Shown here piece by piece: positions 17,298-26,871 of a stretch of 64,000 nucleotides of DNA. The DNA is from Anaerocolumna sedimenticola (GTDB lineage Bacteria > Bacillota > Clostridia > Lachnospirales > Lachnospiraceae). The notes under the pieces are model-generated. The model was not told where the DNA came from. It searched no databases and saw only the letters and a program-made list of their open reading frames with translations. Each line of letters opens with the position of its first letter. Position 1 is the stretch's first letter. The translations under genes were made by a program, and so were the position numbers. The DNA lies in NCBI RefSeq assembly GCF_009931695.1, contig NZ_CP048000.1:4668501-4732500 (forward strand), in the 5' to 3' direction.

Positions 17298-18437
17298 ATG
17301 ATAACAAATGGCTCATCCAGATTTGCTTATATTGATAATCTTCGTTTATTAATGATTATTTTTGTAGTTATGGTACATCTGGCAGTAACCTATAGCGGGA
17401 TCGGCAGTTGGTATTTAGTGGATAGTACAGAACTTGGCGCGGAGTCTTTAGTTTTTTTCGGGTTGTTTCAATCCTTTACACAGGCTTATTTTATGGGTTT
17501 TTTATTTCTTATTTCCGGATATTTTGTTACTAAATCTTATGACAAGAAAGGTCCTAAAAAATTCTTAAAGGACCGTTTTATACGATTAGGAATACCCACC
17601 CTAATTTATATGTTAGTTATACACCCTTTTATTGTTTATGTTCTCTTAGGAAATATGTGGGATAGACCAGTATTTATAAAATATTATTTGGTTTACTTTT
17701 TTAGCCTTGAATTTCTTGGTGAAAGCGGCCCCTTGTGGTTTGCTTTTGCACTATTACTTTTTAATTGCTTTTATGTTTTATACCGTAAAATCAATAAAAT
17801 ATACAGCTCTTCAACTAAAAAGGAATTACCTGATTGGAAGGCTGCTATTATGATAATTTTATTAATCTCCATAGTTACCTATATTGTCCGTTTGGTTCAA
17901 CCCATTGATACCGCTATTTTAAATATGCAATTGTGCTTCTTCACCCAATATATTGCTTTATTTATCCTTGGTATAAAAGCAGGAAAGTATGATTGGTTTT
18001 CAAAACTTTCCTATCCGATCGGACACAAATGGTTCTTAACCGCATTAATTCCGGGAATTCTTTGCTGGATTGTTTTAATGATAGGAGGCGGAGCCCTTGA
18101 TGGAGGGTTCGACCTATATAAAGGCGGGTTTAACTGGCAGAGTGCCGCTTATGCCATATGGGAATCATTCACAGCAGTTGCTATGTCCATTGGACTAATT
18201 TCTTTATTTAAAGAAAAATATAACAGACAGTCAAATTTAATAAAAAGCCTATCTGATCGTTCCTTTACGGTTTACATGTTCCACGCTCCAATTATAATTA
18301 CAATTTCACTCATTTTGATGAATGTGCATATGCACCCAATCTTAAAATTTTTAGCAGCATGTGTAATCGGATTTCCCTTAACCTTTTTTATATGTAATTA
18401 CATTAGAAAGATACCGGTTTTAAATAAAATATTGTAG
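17298..18437 (+). CDS. Acyltransferase family 3 (OafA/YrhL-like) membrane protein
   Basis: 379 residues with about ten membrane-spanning segments. The opening FAYIDNLRLLMIIFVVMVHLAVTYS contains the RxLL..H signature of acyltransferase 3 proteins, with the catalytic His in the first span. Such enzymes O-acylate sugars or lipids at the membrane. The ribosome site is TTAGGAGGGT, and a terminator hairpin follows at 18454. Confidence 0.85.
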   Translation: MITNGSSRFAYIDNLRLLMIIFVVMVHLAVTYSGIGSWYLVDSTELGAESLVFFGLFQSFTQAYFMGFLFLISGYFVTKSYDKKGPKKFLKDRFIRLGIPTLIYMLVIHPFIVYVLLGNMWDRPVFIKYYLVYFFSLEFLGESGPLWFAFALLLFNCFYVLYRKINKIYSSSTKKELPDWKAAIMIILLISIVTYIVRLVQPIDTAILNMQLCFFTQYIALFILGIKAGKYDWFSKLSYPIGHKWFLTALIPGILCWIVLMIGGGALDGGFDLYKGGFNWQSAAYAIWESFTAVAMSIGLISLFKEKYNRQSNLIKSLSDRSFTVYMFHAPIIITISLILMNVHMHPILKFLAACVIGFPLTFFICNYIRKIPVLNKIL

Positions 18438-18453
18438 TCATAATATAAAGTTA

Positions 18454-18486
18454 AAGGCAGCTGAATAAATTACAATCAGCTGCCTT
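18454..18486 (+). terminator. Terminator after acyltransferase gene
   Basis: AAGGCAGCTGA (18454-18464) pairs perfectly with TCAGCTGCCTT (18476-18486), followed by T-rich sequence. Confidence 0.8.
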
Positions 18487-18617
18487 CTCATATTTTCCTA
18501 TTAACACATAACATTTAACTAGCTTTACATAATATTTATCTATCTTCACATCACAGTTATCTATTTTTTAAAACCTATTTAACTTATATATAACAATGTG
18601 CCAAATAATGTTATATC

Positions 18618-19400
18618 TCATTTTTTTCTGCCTACATATAGCCCATGACTACTGTATCCAATTAACTCTTCCCGTTCACAGGATTGAAAATGATATTTAA
18701 GCCAGGCCTCAAATAATTCTTCTTCTGCATTATCTATCGTTTCCCTAAAATGACTCGCCATTCCGTCTGTTGCAGCCATATGTAATTTATCAATTGAAAA
18801 TGCTCCCATTAAATCATTGATTTCATTAACTGTTGACATCTCAAATAGCAGCTCCGGCTTTCCAACGCAATGAAACTGATCCGTTATGATTCCATCCTTT
18901 ATACCATTTACCAGATTACCGGATAATAATCCCCATCCTAATATTACCGCATCATTCATAATAAATGCAGCATAAATAAGACCTCCCGGTTTCGTAACAC
19001 GAAGTGCCTCTCCCACTGCCTTTTTCTTATCTTCTATATTATATAAATGATACAAAGGACCCAATAAAAGAGTTATATCGAAACTATTATCTTCAAAAAT
19101 AGAAAGATCACAGGCATTACCCTGGTGTATATTTACTTTCATATCTTCTGTTATTTTATTTTTAAAACATTCAATATTGTGTTCTATTAATTCCACAGCT
19201 TCTACTTGATAACCATTTTTAGCATAATGCAGGGAATACCTGCCGGTACCGGCACCGACTTCAAGAATATTCATACCTGGTGTCAAATATTTATCTATAT
19301 ACCTAGTAGTAGTCAAAAATTCAACGGATCCATGTCTGCTGAGCAGACGTCCTTCTTCATCATGATTGCTATAGTAGTTATCCAAATGTTCATTTTCCAT
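18618..19400 (-). CDS. Class I SAM-dependent methyltransferase
   Basis: 260 residues. Motif I is NILEVGAGTGRYSL, motif II region VEAVELIEHNIE, motif IV ITLLLGPLYHLYN, motif VI YAAFI. GPLYHL is typical of a clostridial small-molecule methyltransferase subgroup, and the gene at 47750 has the same GPFYHL motif, so the two are paralogs. Ribosome site GGGGAGGAAT. Substrate unknown. Confidence 0.85.
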   Translation of the reverse strand: MENEHLDNYYSNHDEEGRLLSRHGSVEFLTTTRYIDKYLTPGMNILEVGAGTGRYSLHYAKNGYQVEAVELIEHNIECFKNKITEDMKVNIHQGNACDLSIFEDNSFDITLLLGPLYHLYNIEDKKKAVGEALRVTKPGGLIYAAFIMNDAVILGWGLLSGNLVNGIKDGIITDQFHCVGKPELLFEMSTVNEINDLMGAFSIDKLHMAATDGMASHFRETIDNAEEELFEAWLKYHFQSCEREELIGYSSHGLYVGRKK

Positions 19401-19540
19401 ACATATTCCTCCCCGACTGCTATTTTAATATCAATAAGGCAGTAAATTCTTTTTCTAAGACTAACATTATCATGTATATTTGTCAATCCAAAAATTACCA
19501 TACTCAAATAATAATTTTAGGATAATTTAATTTACCCGGA

Positions 19541-20224
19541 TTATAAATTAAAATTGTTTTTACAGATATTTATCCTATACTTTTCCATATACTTTATCGT
19601 CCATGGACAGCTTATTAAACATTTTAAACATCCTTCACATTTATATACATCAACGATACAATCCCGATTCATACCTGGTTCCCATGCAGAGCCATGTATT
19701 GCATTTGCAGGACATATGTCAATACATTTCGTACAGCCTTTACATTGGGAATCTATAAATGGTCTGTTTTCAGATAGTAAAGGCGCATTTGTTAAAACAG
19801 TACACATACACACTGCACTGCCATATTCTTTGGTAACCAGCAGATTACTTTTTCCGATCCAGCCTATACCTGTTAACATTGCAATTTTTTTATGTGGCAG
19901 GGGAGTTGTTTTCGTAGATTCATTAAAAAACCCGTGTATTAGATTTCTTTCTGATTGGGAAAAAGCATCATAACCTTTTGAAATGATAAAATCAGTCAGC
20001 CAGTCTGCAAGCTCATCCGCACGGTGCTCTTTCTCCCCGAACTCAGAGTGATCCACTGTATTTTCTTTTATTTGACGATAAATATAATCGGGGCTTAAGG
20101 TTATCCCTATCAAAATAGCAGAATGATACCCTCTGTTTTCCCTATCCTGGAGCTTTGTTATATCAACTACCTTGATAAAATCAGCACCACGGTTTTTTAA
20201 TTCAGCTTTGATTTCGCTTATCAT
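19541..20224 (-). CDS. Double 4Fe-4S cluster protein, epoxyqueuosine reductase-like
   Basis: 227 residues. Two ferredoxin motifs near the C terminus, CKGCTKCIDICPANAI and CEGCLKCLISCP, indicate two 4Fe-4S clusters. The upstream part includes LTGIGWIGKSNLLVTKEYGS, the stretch shared with QueG-type reductases. QueG itself is longer (about 300-380 aa) and has HEAT repeats, so this is a short relative of unknown substrate. Confidence 0.75.
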   Translation of the reverse strand: MISEIKAELKNRGADFIKVVDITKLQDRENRGYHSAILIGITLSPDYIYRQIKENTVDHSEFGEKEHRADELADWLTDFIISKGYDAFSQSERNLIHGFFNESTKTTPLPHKKIAMLTGIGWIGKSNLLVTKEYGSAVCMCTVLTNAPLLSENRPFIDSQCKGCTKCIDICPANAIHGSAWEPGMNRDCIVDVYKCEGCLKCLISCPWTIKYMEKYRINICKNNFNL

Positions 20225-20342
20225 ACATAATCCCCTGAAAACCTATAGATTTCATTTTTCCTAAATAAAACGATATAGCAATAATATCATTTCAATATTC
20301 TTTTAACAACCTCAAAGATTTTTCAGAATTATAGGTAAGCAA

Positions 20343-20543
20343 TTAGTTCCTGCTATTTTTAAGCCTAACCATACTAAAAATTAAAGTAAATAAATCAATT
20401 AAAACGATGATTCCTATCCCTCTTATTATCATATCCGAAAAAAGAAATACAAACCGATTAATACCCATTAATAGCAACGCTATTACCATAATAATAAAAC
20501 TAATAATAAACAAAGGCTTGCTTTTCATATTTAATTTCCCCAT
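20343..20543 (-). CDS. Small two-span membrane protein
   Basis: 66 residues with two hydrophobic segments (about 11-28 and 31-57) and a basic C terminus (RLKNSRN). No family recognised. It lies between the Fe-S protein and a GNAT gene without operon overlap. Confidence 0.5.
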   Translation of the reverse strand: MGKLNMKSKPLFIISFIIMVIALLLMGINRFVFLFSDMIIRGIGIIVLIDLFTLIFSMVRLKNSRN

Positions 20544-20574
20544 TTTATCTTAGTATCATTGCCGGATCTAGCTA

Positions 20575-21039
20575 TCACTTAAGCGTATATACCATAGGAA
20601 TATATTCTGATTCCTTTATTTTAAAACCTGCCTTTTTATATAATTCATATCCATCATTCGTTGCCATAAGTTCAATTTTTGCAAGATTTAATAATTTACC
20701 ATCTTCAATGGCCATAGAAACAAGCTGCCTCGCGATACCCTGTCTTCTATATTCATATATCGTATAAACGTTCATTAAAATTCCTATCTTGCCTGTAATA
20801 AAATGAGGACTTGCAGGACGTTCTTCAACAACTAAAAGTACTGTTGCAACTATCGTTTTATCAACAGCAACATATGCAAATAAATCATGGTTTAGATGTC
20901 TCGTAAAATATCCAGGTAATGTTTTTTTCATTATAGTTCTGTCACTTTCATTTATATAACCCTGATCTTCTAATAAATAAGCCATTCTCATCTCTGCCAA
21001 ATCTTTTATATCTTCTGGCACCGCTTTTCTGTAAATCAA
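20575..21039 (-). CDS. GNAT N-acetyltransferase
   Basis: 154 residues. YRRQGIARQLVSMAI is the acetyl-CoA pyrophosphate-binding motif A (R/QxxGxG/A), preceded by strand GILMNVYTI and followed by ANDGYELYKKAGFK as the C-terminal signature. It probably uses a TTG start at 21039 with GGGGTGA upstream. Substrate unknown. Confidence 0.85.
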   Translation of the reverse strand: MIYRKAVPEDIKDLAEMRMAYLLEDQGYINESDRTIMKKTLPGYFTRHLNHDLFAYVAVDKTIVATVLLVVEERPASPHFITGKIGILMNVYTIYEYRRQGIARQLVSMAIEDGKLLNLAKIELMATNDGYELYKKAGFKIKESEYIPMVYTLK

Positions 21040-21195
21040 ATTATTTCACCCCTTTTAACTCATCAATTATTATATTCCTTAAAAATCCTTTACAGCTTCT
21101 TTTCTACGCTTTATTTACTTTAAGTTATAAGTTATATTTTAACATATTCTTTCGAGCCGTCATATGATATTAAAAACTGTTTTCGGGGTACATTT

Positions 21196-21837
21196 ATGAA
21201 TGTTAGTATTGGTATGAAAGCCCCTGATTTTAATGCGCTAACGACATTCGGGCCAATGAAATTGTCCGACTACAAAGGACGCTGGGTTGTACTGTTTTCT
21301 CACCCGGGTGACTTTACTCCTGTATGCACTACCGAATTTATTGCATTTGCACAGGCGAACGATCAGTTTGAAGCATTGAATACAAATCTAATCGGACTTA
21401 GTATAGACAGTAACCCTTCCCATCTGGCGTGGGTGAATCAAATCTATTTATTAACAGGTGTCCAAATTCCTTTCCCGGTTATTGCAGATCGTATGGCTGA
21501 GGTTGCAAAGCTCTATGGAATGATTGCACCTGATGCCAGTAAGCAAGAAACGGTAAGAAATGTATTTTTCATTGATCCGGATCAGGTGATACGTGCTATT
21601 TTAATTTATCCCTTAACAAACGGCAGAAACATTTCTGAAATTCTGCGTCTGTTAACCGCTCTTCAGACAACAGACCGGTGTAAAGTTGTAACACCTGCAA
21701 ATTGGCAGCCCGATAAATCTGCAATGGTTCCTCCGCCTGGTACTTATGATCAATTATTAGAACGTGTCAATGATCCGCAAAAAAGTGGCCTGAATTGTAT
21801 GGACTGGTTCTGGTGCTATAAAGATATCAATAATTAA
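21196..21837 (+). CDS. Peroxiredoxin (Prx6-type)
   Basis: 213 residues. The peroxidatic Cys lies in FSHPGDFTPVCTTEF (about residues 36-50), preceded by APDFNALTTFGP. The long C-terminal extension with ALQTTDRCKVVTPANWQP and a further Cys pair near WFWCY is typical of Prx6/archaeal-type peroxiredoxins. It reduces H2O2 and organic peroxides. It is the only plus-strand gene between 18.6 and 50.5 kb. Confidence 0.9.
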   Translation: MNVSIGMKAPDFNALTTFGPMKLSDYKGRWVVLFSHPGDFTPVCTTEFIAFAQANDQFEALNTNLIGLSIDSNPSHLAWVNQIYLLTGVQIPFPVIADRMAEVAKLYGMIAPDASKQETVRNVFFIDPDQVIRAILIYPLTNGRNISEILRLLTALQTTDRCKVVTPANWQPDKSAMVPPPGTYDQLLERVNDPQKSGLNCMDWFWCYKDINN

Positions 21838-21900
21838 AAATATTTAAGTGGATTGTGTTTGACTCGTACCATAGGGTTTTGGAAGAATTTATTGCAAAAT

Positions 21901-21928
21901 AGCGCATGTGAATTACTTCACATGCGCT
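21901..21928. terminator. Bidirectional terminator between peroxiredoxin and RidA genes
   Basis: AGCGCATGTGAA (21901-21912) and TTCACATGCGCT (21917-21928) form a perfect 12-bp stem with a 4-base loop between convergent genes. Confidence 0.85.
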
Positions 21929-21933
21929 GAAAA

Positions 21934-22398
21934 TTATTCTTTAATTTCAAATATTGCTTCAATTTCAACGGGAATATTTCCCGGAAGTACGTTAACACCG
22001 ATTGCCGACCTGCTTGGTGCCCCTGCATCTTCTCCAAATAAATCTACGAGAAGCTGAGATCCGCCGTTTGCTACATAGGGCTGTTCATAAAATTCATCCG
22101 TACTTGCAACAAAAACAAGTATTTTAACTGCTTGCTTTACCTTATTTAAATCACCAATCTGTGCCTGTAAAACTGCCAATACGTTTAACATGGAGTTTTT
22201 GGCAAATTCTTTTGCTTCATCCTTGTTAAACTCTTTACCAACTTTTCCAGTAACAGGAGTATCCATTACCGGGCCGCATCCGGATATGTAAACCAGATTG
22301 TTTCCAAATCCTTTCGAAGAGGAATAAACCCCTCCTTTTGCAGGTGCTTTTGGCAGTTCCAGTCCTAATTCTTTTAATTTGACATATATATCACTCAT
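21934..22398 (-). CDS. RidA/YjgF-family protein
   Basis: 154 residues. GGVYSSSKGFGNNLVYISG opens the YjgF fold, and APSRSAIGVNVLPGNIPVEIEAI near the end contains the conserved Arg that binds the carboxylate of imines, with Glu at the end. RidA hydrolyses reactive enamine/imine products of PLP enzymes. It lies directly downstream of a D-amino-acid lyase-like gene and a deacylase fragment, a setting that suits clearing imine by-products. Confidence 0.85.
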   Translation of the reverse strand: MSDIYVKLKELGLELPKAPAKGGVYSSSKGFGNNLVYISGCGPVMDTPVTGKVGKEFNKDEAKEFAKNSMLNVLAVLQAQIGDLNKVKQAVKILVFVASTDEFYEQPYVANGGSQLLVDLFGEDAGAPSRSAIGVNVLPGNIPVEIEAIFEIKE

Positions 22399-22402
22399 AC
22401 AA

Positions 22403-22774
22403 TTAACCTCTTTCTTTTAGTTCCGGTGCGGCTCCAAGACATGGTTCAATATAATCAAAGATATCTTTACGGTATGTCCTGGGTGCGGGAACCGGAGCCA
22501 GTCCGCAATTTCCGCCTATAACCGTTGTAAGTCCCTGGGACAACTCAATGGTACCAAAATCAGCGTTATATAAAGCATCCATATCACAATGCCTGTGTGT
22601 ATCAATAAATCCCGGAGTAACCGCAAACCCATTCGCATCAATAACATTCTCTGCACAGACCTCTATGTTTTCTGTAACAGAAGCTATCTTATCTTCTTCT
22701 ATTAAGATGTTTTTCTGATAAAGACTGCCGCCGCTTCCATCATAGATCAAACCGTTTTTTATCAGAGTTCTCAT
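22403..22774 (-). pseudogene. N-acyl-D-amino-acid deacylase, N-terminal fragment
   Basis: The first about 120 residues of a metal-dependent amidohydrolase: LIKNGLIYDGSGG, then TPGFIDTHRHCDMDAL with the HxH-like metal ligands and LTTVIGGNCGLAP. Family members are about 500 residues, yet this frame stops (ELKERG) 4 bp before the RidA start, so most of the barrel has been lost by deletion. Its ATG overlaps the repaired stop of the upstream aldolase-like gene (ATGA). Confidence 0.8.
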
Positions 22775-23885
22775 ACCAGCATTCCTCTTGCTGCTACTTT
22801 TTCCTGTTTCAGACTTTCACCATCGTAAAGGTAAACCTGATTCTGCATATTGATAGCAGTACATACAGAATTGGAATCAGTGCAATCTTATCCCCTACTT
22901 TAAGCCCTGTATCACCTTTCATGCTTGTAATGATACCATGTTCTTCATTCATTCGCCGCAGTCTGAGATCCTCGTTTCCCTCCACAAGAGCATACCCAGG
23001 ATAGTAATAAGGTGCCGTATCCAAAAGGATATCCATGGGAAATGTTTTGGTCCCTCCATCAATAACAGCATATTCCTTACAGGGGACACTTACTACGGTA
23101 GCATAAATTTTTACTGCAATCTCTTCCGGTTTTGCCGCTTCCTCCATACAGAGCATATGGTCGTTAAAAATGTAAGTTCCGGGACGTATTTCATTTACTT
23201 TTCCGGTCTTTGCCACCTCCAGACCTGTGGGCGTAGAACCGGCACTAATATCCTCAATTGGAACACCAGCATTTCTAATTTCCTCTGCAATCTGTTCCAT
23301 CAAATCACCCTCTTCCAAACCTGCAAGCTCTCTATCCACCGTAGCTTCATCGTGAAAGACCAGGCTTTTAAAGGTATAGATTCCGGTCAGTTTCAGATTG
23401 GATAGTCCGTAAATCTGCTTTGCAAGCTGTGCTGCCTGAGTCCGTACAACTCCGGTACGTTTTGCACCGGTATCCACTTCCATACGTACCTCAAATATCA
23501 GTTTGGCAGCCTTTGCCGCTTCATTTAGCAAATTCGCGCATTCCATACTGTCCACTGCCAGGATAAGTCTTTTCACACGTTTCGCTAGTTTTATTGCCCG
23601 CTTAATCCGAAAATCCCCTACCATAGGATAGGCAATAAAGATATCCTCTGCCCCACCGTCTGCCATTACCTCTGCTTCTGAAACTTTAGCACAGGTAATA
23701 CCACTGGCCCCATGTGATAACTGCATACTGGTAAACAACGGCATCTTATGTGTCTTAATGTGGGGTCTTAACCTGCAATGATAAGCGTCCGCTGCTGCCT
23801 GCATTCTTGTTATGTTTTCCTCTGTTTTCGCCATATCTATTACAATACAAGGTGTCTCAAGCAGTTCAAGTAATTCTTTCTGCAT
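22771..23885 (-). CDS. D-threonine aldolase / D-serine dehydratase-like PLP enzyme, C-terminal frameshift
   Basis: About 370 residues in the alanine-racemase-fold DSD1/DTA family: RPHIKTHKMP carries the PLP lysine, HGASGITCAKVSEAEVMA follows it, and EIRPGTYIFNDHMLC is the C-terminal hallmark. The frame slips near 22869-22874. With one extra base the expected end (LIPNSVCTAINMQNQVYL, then stop at 22771) is restored and overlaps the deacylase ATG. As it stands the protein ends at 22809 with an unrelated tail. The His/Cys metal site of this family falls at the lesion, so activity of the shifted form is doubtful. Confidence 0.82.
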
Positions 23886-24054
23886 AATTTTACTCCTTTC
23901 CTATTCCTATCGACATTATACCAAAAAATTACTATGATGAACTTATTTTAAACTTTCATTCACTTTTTATAGGAAAGTTTTGAAAGCTTTACTAAAATTA
24001 TCCTATCTCTATTGCTCATAATCAGGTGATGTTGGTAAGTCTTAATTTTAATCC

Positions 24055-24095
24055 AATGAAAACTGAATATTGAGTGAGACACAAAAATAAATGTT
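24055..24095 (-). repeat. 41-bp repeat, copy 2
   Basis: Exact reverse complement of 15921-15961. It lies just beyond the stop codon of the lipoprotein gene at 24094. Confidence 0.8.
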
Positions 24096-25191
24096 ATTTT
24101 TCTTGAATATCAAATTCATAATCTGTATTATAAGTACGTACAAATACTACATCATCTTTTTGTATGATATATGACGCAGCAGATTTCAGCTGCATTTTAT
24201 CTAAAACTTTACCGGTATTAATATCTATTTGATACAAGTAATCCGGCTCATTTGTAAATCCATATCCGCAAATAATAACATCACCGTGAATCTGAAAATT
24301 ACGAGAATTGCAAACTAATGCATCGGTTCTCCACAAAACACTCATATCTAATAAGTCAATGGCAGTTATGTATGCATTCATATTCTTAGAGCTTTTTGCG
24401 TAAGTATTATGGCTATGGGAAATATATAAGATATTATTTTTAATCGAAGCCCAAACAACTTTCTGTTGTATATAATCATAATCCTCTTTCATATAATCCG
24501 GGGAATACCTGTAATTGGAGAAATCCAAGGAATATATAAGTTTCAAAGTGATTGCATCATATATATTTAAAATATAACCTTCTGAATAGTCTGAGCCATA
24601 GGTACAATAAATATAGGAATCGTCATAAAAAGCAGATGTTATTAACAAGTCATTCCATACAGAATATATTTCATCCTGTAAATTACCTGTTGTGTCCTGA
24701 GATGGAACCGGTATCTGCGAGGTATTCATGGAAAGTTCATTATTTATGAACCAATATTCATCATCGGTTATTTCATTCGCCTTACTTGACCTCTCATTCA
24801 ATTGTATGGGTTTATTTTCTTTATCTGTTACTTTGTCAGATATATAATAACTAAATGGTGGAGCCGGTAAAAGTACCGGATTATCTATAGCATTGTCTTC
24901 ACCCTCAGCATAGAGTGTGTTAGGCTCGATTACATCTGACGACTCATCCATTGTATCTGCAGTGGGGACTTTAATTGACTCGTCAGTTTCTCCTGCATTG
25001 GATTCATCCATTGACTCATTGGTCTGATCTCCGGTTGATTCTACTGAATTCCCCACTTTTGTTTCTCCCTGCTTTGAATCTGCTGCTCCGGTCATAGACT
25101 CATCTGTCTTAATTACTCCTGTATCATTTCTGCATGCACCTAAGATTACCAGTATTAATAAAGTAAGTAGTATCCTTAATTTTCGTTTCAT
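24094..25191 (-). CDS. Lipoprotein with beta-propeller-like repeats
   Basis: 365 residues. The N terminus MKRKLRILLTLLILVILGAC is a lipoprotein signal with lipobox LGAC. A Ser/Thr/Glu-rich linker (about 25-100) with repeated DES/ESM segments follows. The remainder contains repeated strands such as SYIYCTYGSDYSEGYILNIYDAITLKLIYSL and DYLYQIDINTGKVLDKM, which are PQQ/WD-like blades. Presumably it is anchored outside the membrane. Function unknown. Confidence 0.75.
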   Translation of the reverse strand: MKRKLRILLTLLILVILGACRNDTGVIKTDESMTGAADSKQGETKVGNSVESTGDQTNESMDESNAGETDESIKVPTADTMDESSDVIEPNTLYAEGEDNAIDNPVLLPAPPFSYYISDKVTDKENKPIQLNERSSKANEITDDEYWFINNELSMNTSQIPVPSQDTTGNLQDEIYSVWNDLLITSAFYDDSYIYCTYGSDYSEGYILNIYDAITLKLIYSLDFSNYRYSPDYMKEDYDYIQQKVVWASIKNNILYISHSHNTYAKSSKNMNAYITAIDLLDMSVLWRTDALVCNSRNFQIHGDVIICGYGFTNEPDYLYQIDINTGKVLDKMQLKSAASYIIQKDDVVFVRTYNTDYEFDIQEK

Positions 25192-25339
25192 AGCAACCTC
25201 CGAAATTGTAATATAACTATTATTTTTTATTTAATGATATATGCCATATTCGTAAATTCCGTTTCATATATGTCGTAATCATAGATCATTTTTTCTATAT
25301 CCAATATATCCGTTGCCTGATAAATCTGATAGGTTTAAT

Positions 25340-25487
25340 TTTCTTCATTTGCCTTGGCAAGCTCTCGCCCAAGCGCGGTCCCTTGCGGCACAATTCCTAT
25401 TCGCACGGGTGCATATCACCGGAGGGGTTTTTATCTCATTGGACGAACTTTACTTTGAGATAAAAAAATCAAGCTTGAGATTACATC
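25340..25487. other. GC-rich, palindrome-containing intergenic segment
   Basis: About 100 bp much richer in G+C than the surroundings (25340-25430), followed by a hairpin TTTTTATCTCA / TGAGATAAAAA (25426-25466) that can terminate transcription from either side. A plus-strand open frame crosses it but has no ribosome site and no protein-like composition. Confidence 0.5.
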
Positions 25488-26273
25488 TCATTTTTTAGCT
25501 GCCAAATACAACACACATAGATATGGACGAATAATTTTTCCATTAAACTCATTGGCATGTTCTATTATTTCTGCATGGGCTTTTTCTTTTACTTCTTCAG
25601 GTAATTGCAAAAACCGATTTCCGGTTAGTACAAATCCATAATATTCCTCAGCAGTATATTCCTGTACCCACGAGTGCTTAACTACTGTTGGTGTTTCAAA
25701 CAGTCCACTTTCCTTGATGCCTTTTACAATGGATTGTATTCTGTTTATAGATTCTTCTTCACTAACGAAATCGGCAAAGCCGCCATACTTCTTTGATAAT
25801 TTAAGTAAGTCGTTATCAGCTTTATTATCATATGTTATGTACATATTCCAAAAGGGAGCTAGATATCCATTTTCTTTCAACATCTCCGCACATTTTTGAT
25901 AACCAATAGGCTGAGGCAGCCAATGAAAGGATTGGGCCGCAAAGATAAGATCATATTTTTCGTTGCTTTGCTCTAATTCTTCAAATCTTCCACATTCAAA
26001 GCTGATGTTTGGATAATCCATAAACTTTATCCTGCCATTTTTCACCAGATTCTCACCTGGATCAATACATCTGATGGTAAATCCATAATTTTTTAGATAC
26101 TCAGTTGCTTTCCCGCTTCCTGCTCCTATTTCCAAGACTTTTGAATCTTTATTTAATTTCGTTTGTTTTACCATTACCTCAATAATTTCATTCGGATAGC
26201 CCGGTCTGAATTTATCATAATATTCGGCAGCCTTATTAAACATTTCACTTTCTTTTTTTGCATCAAATCCCAT
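25488..26273 (-). CDS. Class I SAM-dependent methyltransferase
   Basis: 261 residues. KVLEIGAGSGKATEYL is motif I, FTIRCIDPGENLV motif II, YDLIFAAQSFHWLPQPI motif IV of the Methyltransf_11 group, and AEMLKENGYLAPFWNMY motif VI. The FHWL variant is shared with the genes at 35007 and 39995, so these three form a paralog group. Ribosome site CGGAGGGATT. Substrate unknown. Confidence 0.85.
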   Translation of the reverse strand: MGFDAKKESEMFNKAAEYYDKFRPGYPNEIIEVMVKQTKLNKDSKVLEIGAGSGKATEYLKNYGFTIRCIDPGENLVKNGRIKFMDYPNISFECGRFEELEQSNEKYDLIFAAQSFHWLPQPIGYQKCAEMLKENGYLAPFWNMYITYDNKADNDLLKLSKKYGGFADFVSEEESINRIQSIVKGIKESGLFETPTVVKHSWVQEYTAEEYYGFVLTGNRFLQLPEEVKEKAHAEIIEHANEFNGKIIRPYLCVLYLAAKK

Positions 26274-26366
26274 AAATCCCTCCGATATTATTAATATCTT
26301 AGCATTGCTTTAAAATTCAACCCTAAAAATTTATATCAAACAACCTGAATTTCATCAATTTCTAAA

Positions 26367-26816
26367 TCAGGTACGAGATCTTAGATAAATTTTTATACAG
26401 TCTTTATATTCTTGCTCCATTCTCTCGGGTAAACAATTAATTTCATAAAACTTCAAGGATTTACTTTCATCCATATCGGGGATTAATTCACCCGTGTAAT
26501 CCGTAGTTGTGTAAATTGCTGTTACAGAATATAATTCATCTTCATTAGGCATTTTATTATAATATTCTGGGCCGGATAATACATCGAGTAATACCAAATT
26601 CTGAATACTAAGCCCGGTTTCTTCAAATACTTCCCTTTTTGCCGTATCTGCTAATGACTCTCCCAAATCCATTAATCCTCCTGGTAATCCCCAAAAGTTA
26701 TTCTCTCTTTCCTGCAGTAAGATTTCACCGTTACCATTAACTATGATTACAACAGCACCTGGCAGGATTATAGGCTTATGTCCTACAAATTTACGTAACT
26801 CTTTATAATACTCCAA
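26367..26816 (-). CDS. NUDIX hydrolase
   Basis: 149 residues. The NUDIX box is GGLMDLGESLADTAKREVFEETGL (GX5EX7REUXEEXGU complete). The likely start is TTG at 26816 with TAGGTGAT upstream. Hydrolyses a nucleoside diphosphate derivative; which one cannot be told. Confidence 0.88.
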   Translation of the reverse strand: MEYYKELRKFVGHKPIILPGAVVIIVNGNGEILLQERENNFWGLPGGLMDLGESLADTAKREVFEETGLSIQNLVLLDVLSGPEYYNKMPNEDELYSVTAIYTTTDYTGELIPDMDESKSLKFYEINCLPERMEQEYKDCIKIYLRSRT

Positions 26817-26871
26817 AAGTTTATCACCTACCCATAATTATTTTAGTATTTATGATGGGATTATCCCCTGC

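Noticed and set aside
25313-25498. Plus-strand protein gene of 61 residues
   Set aside because: No ribosome site; it crosses a terminator hairpin and a GC-rich palindrome; composition is not protein-like.
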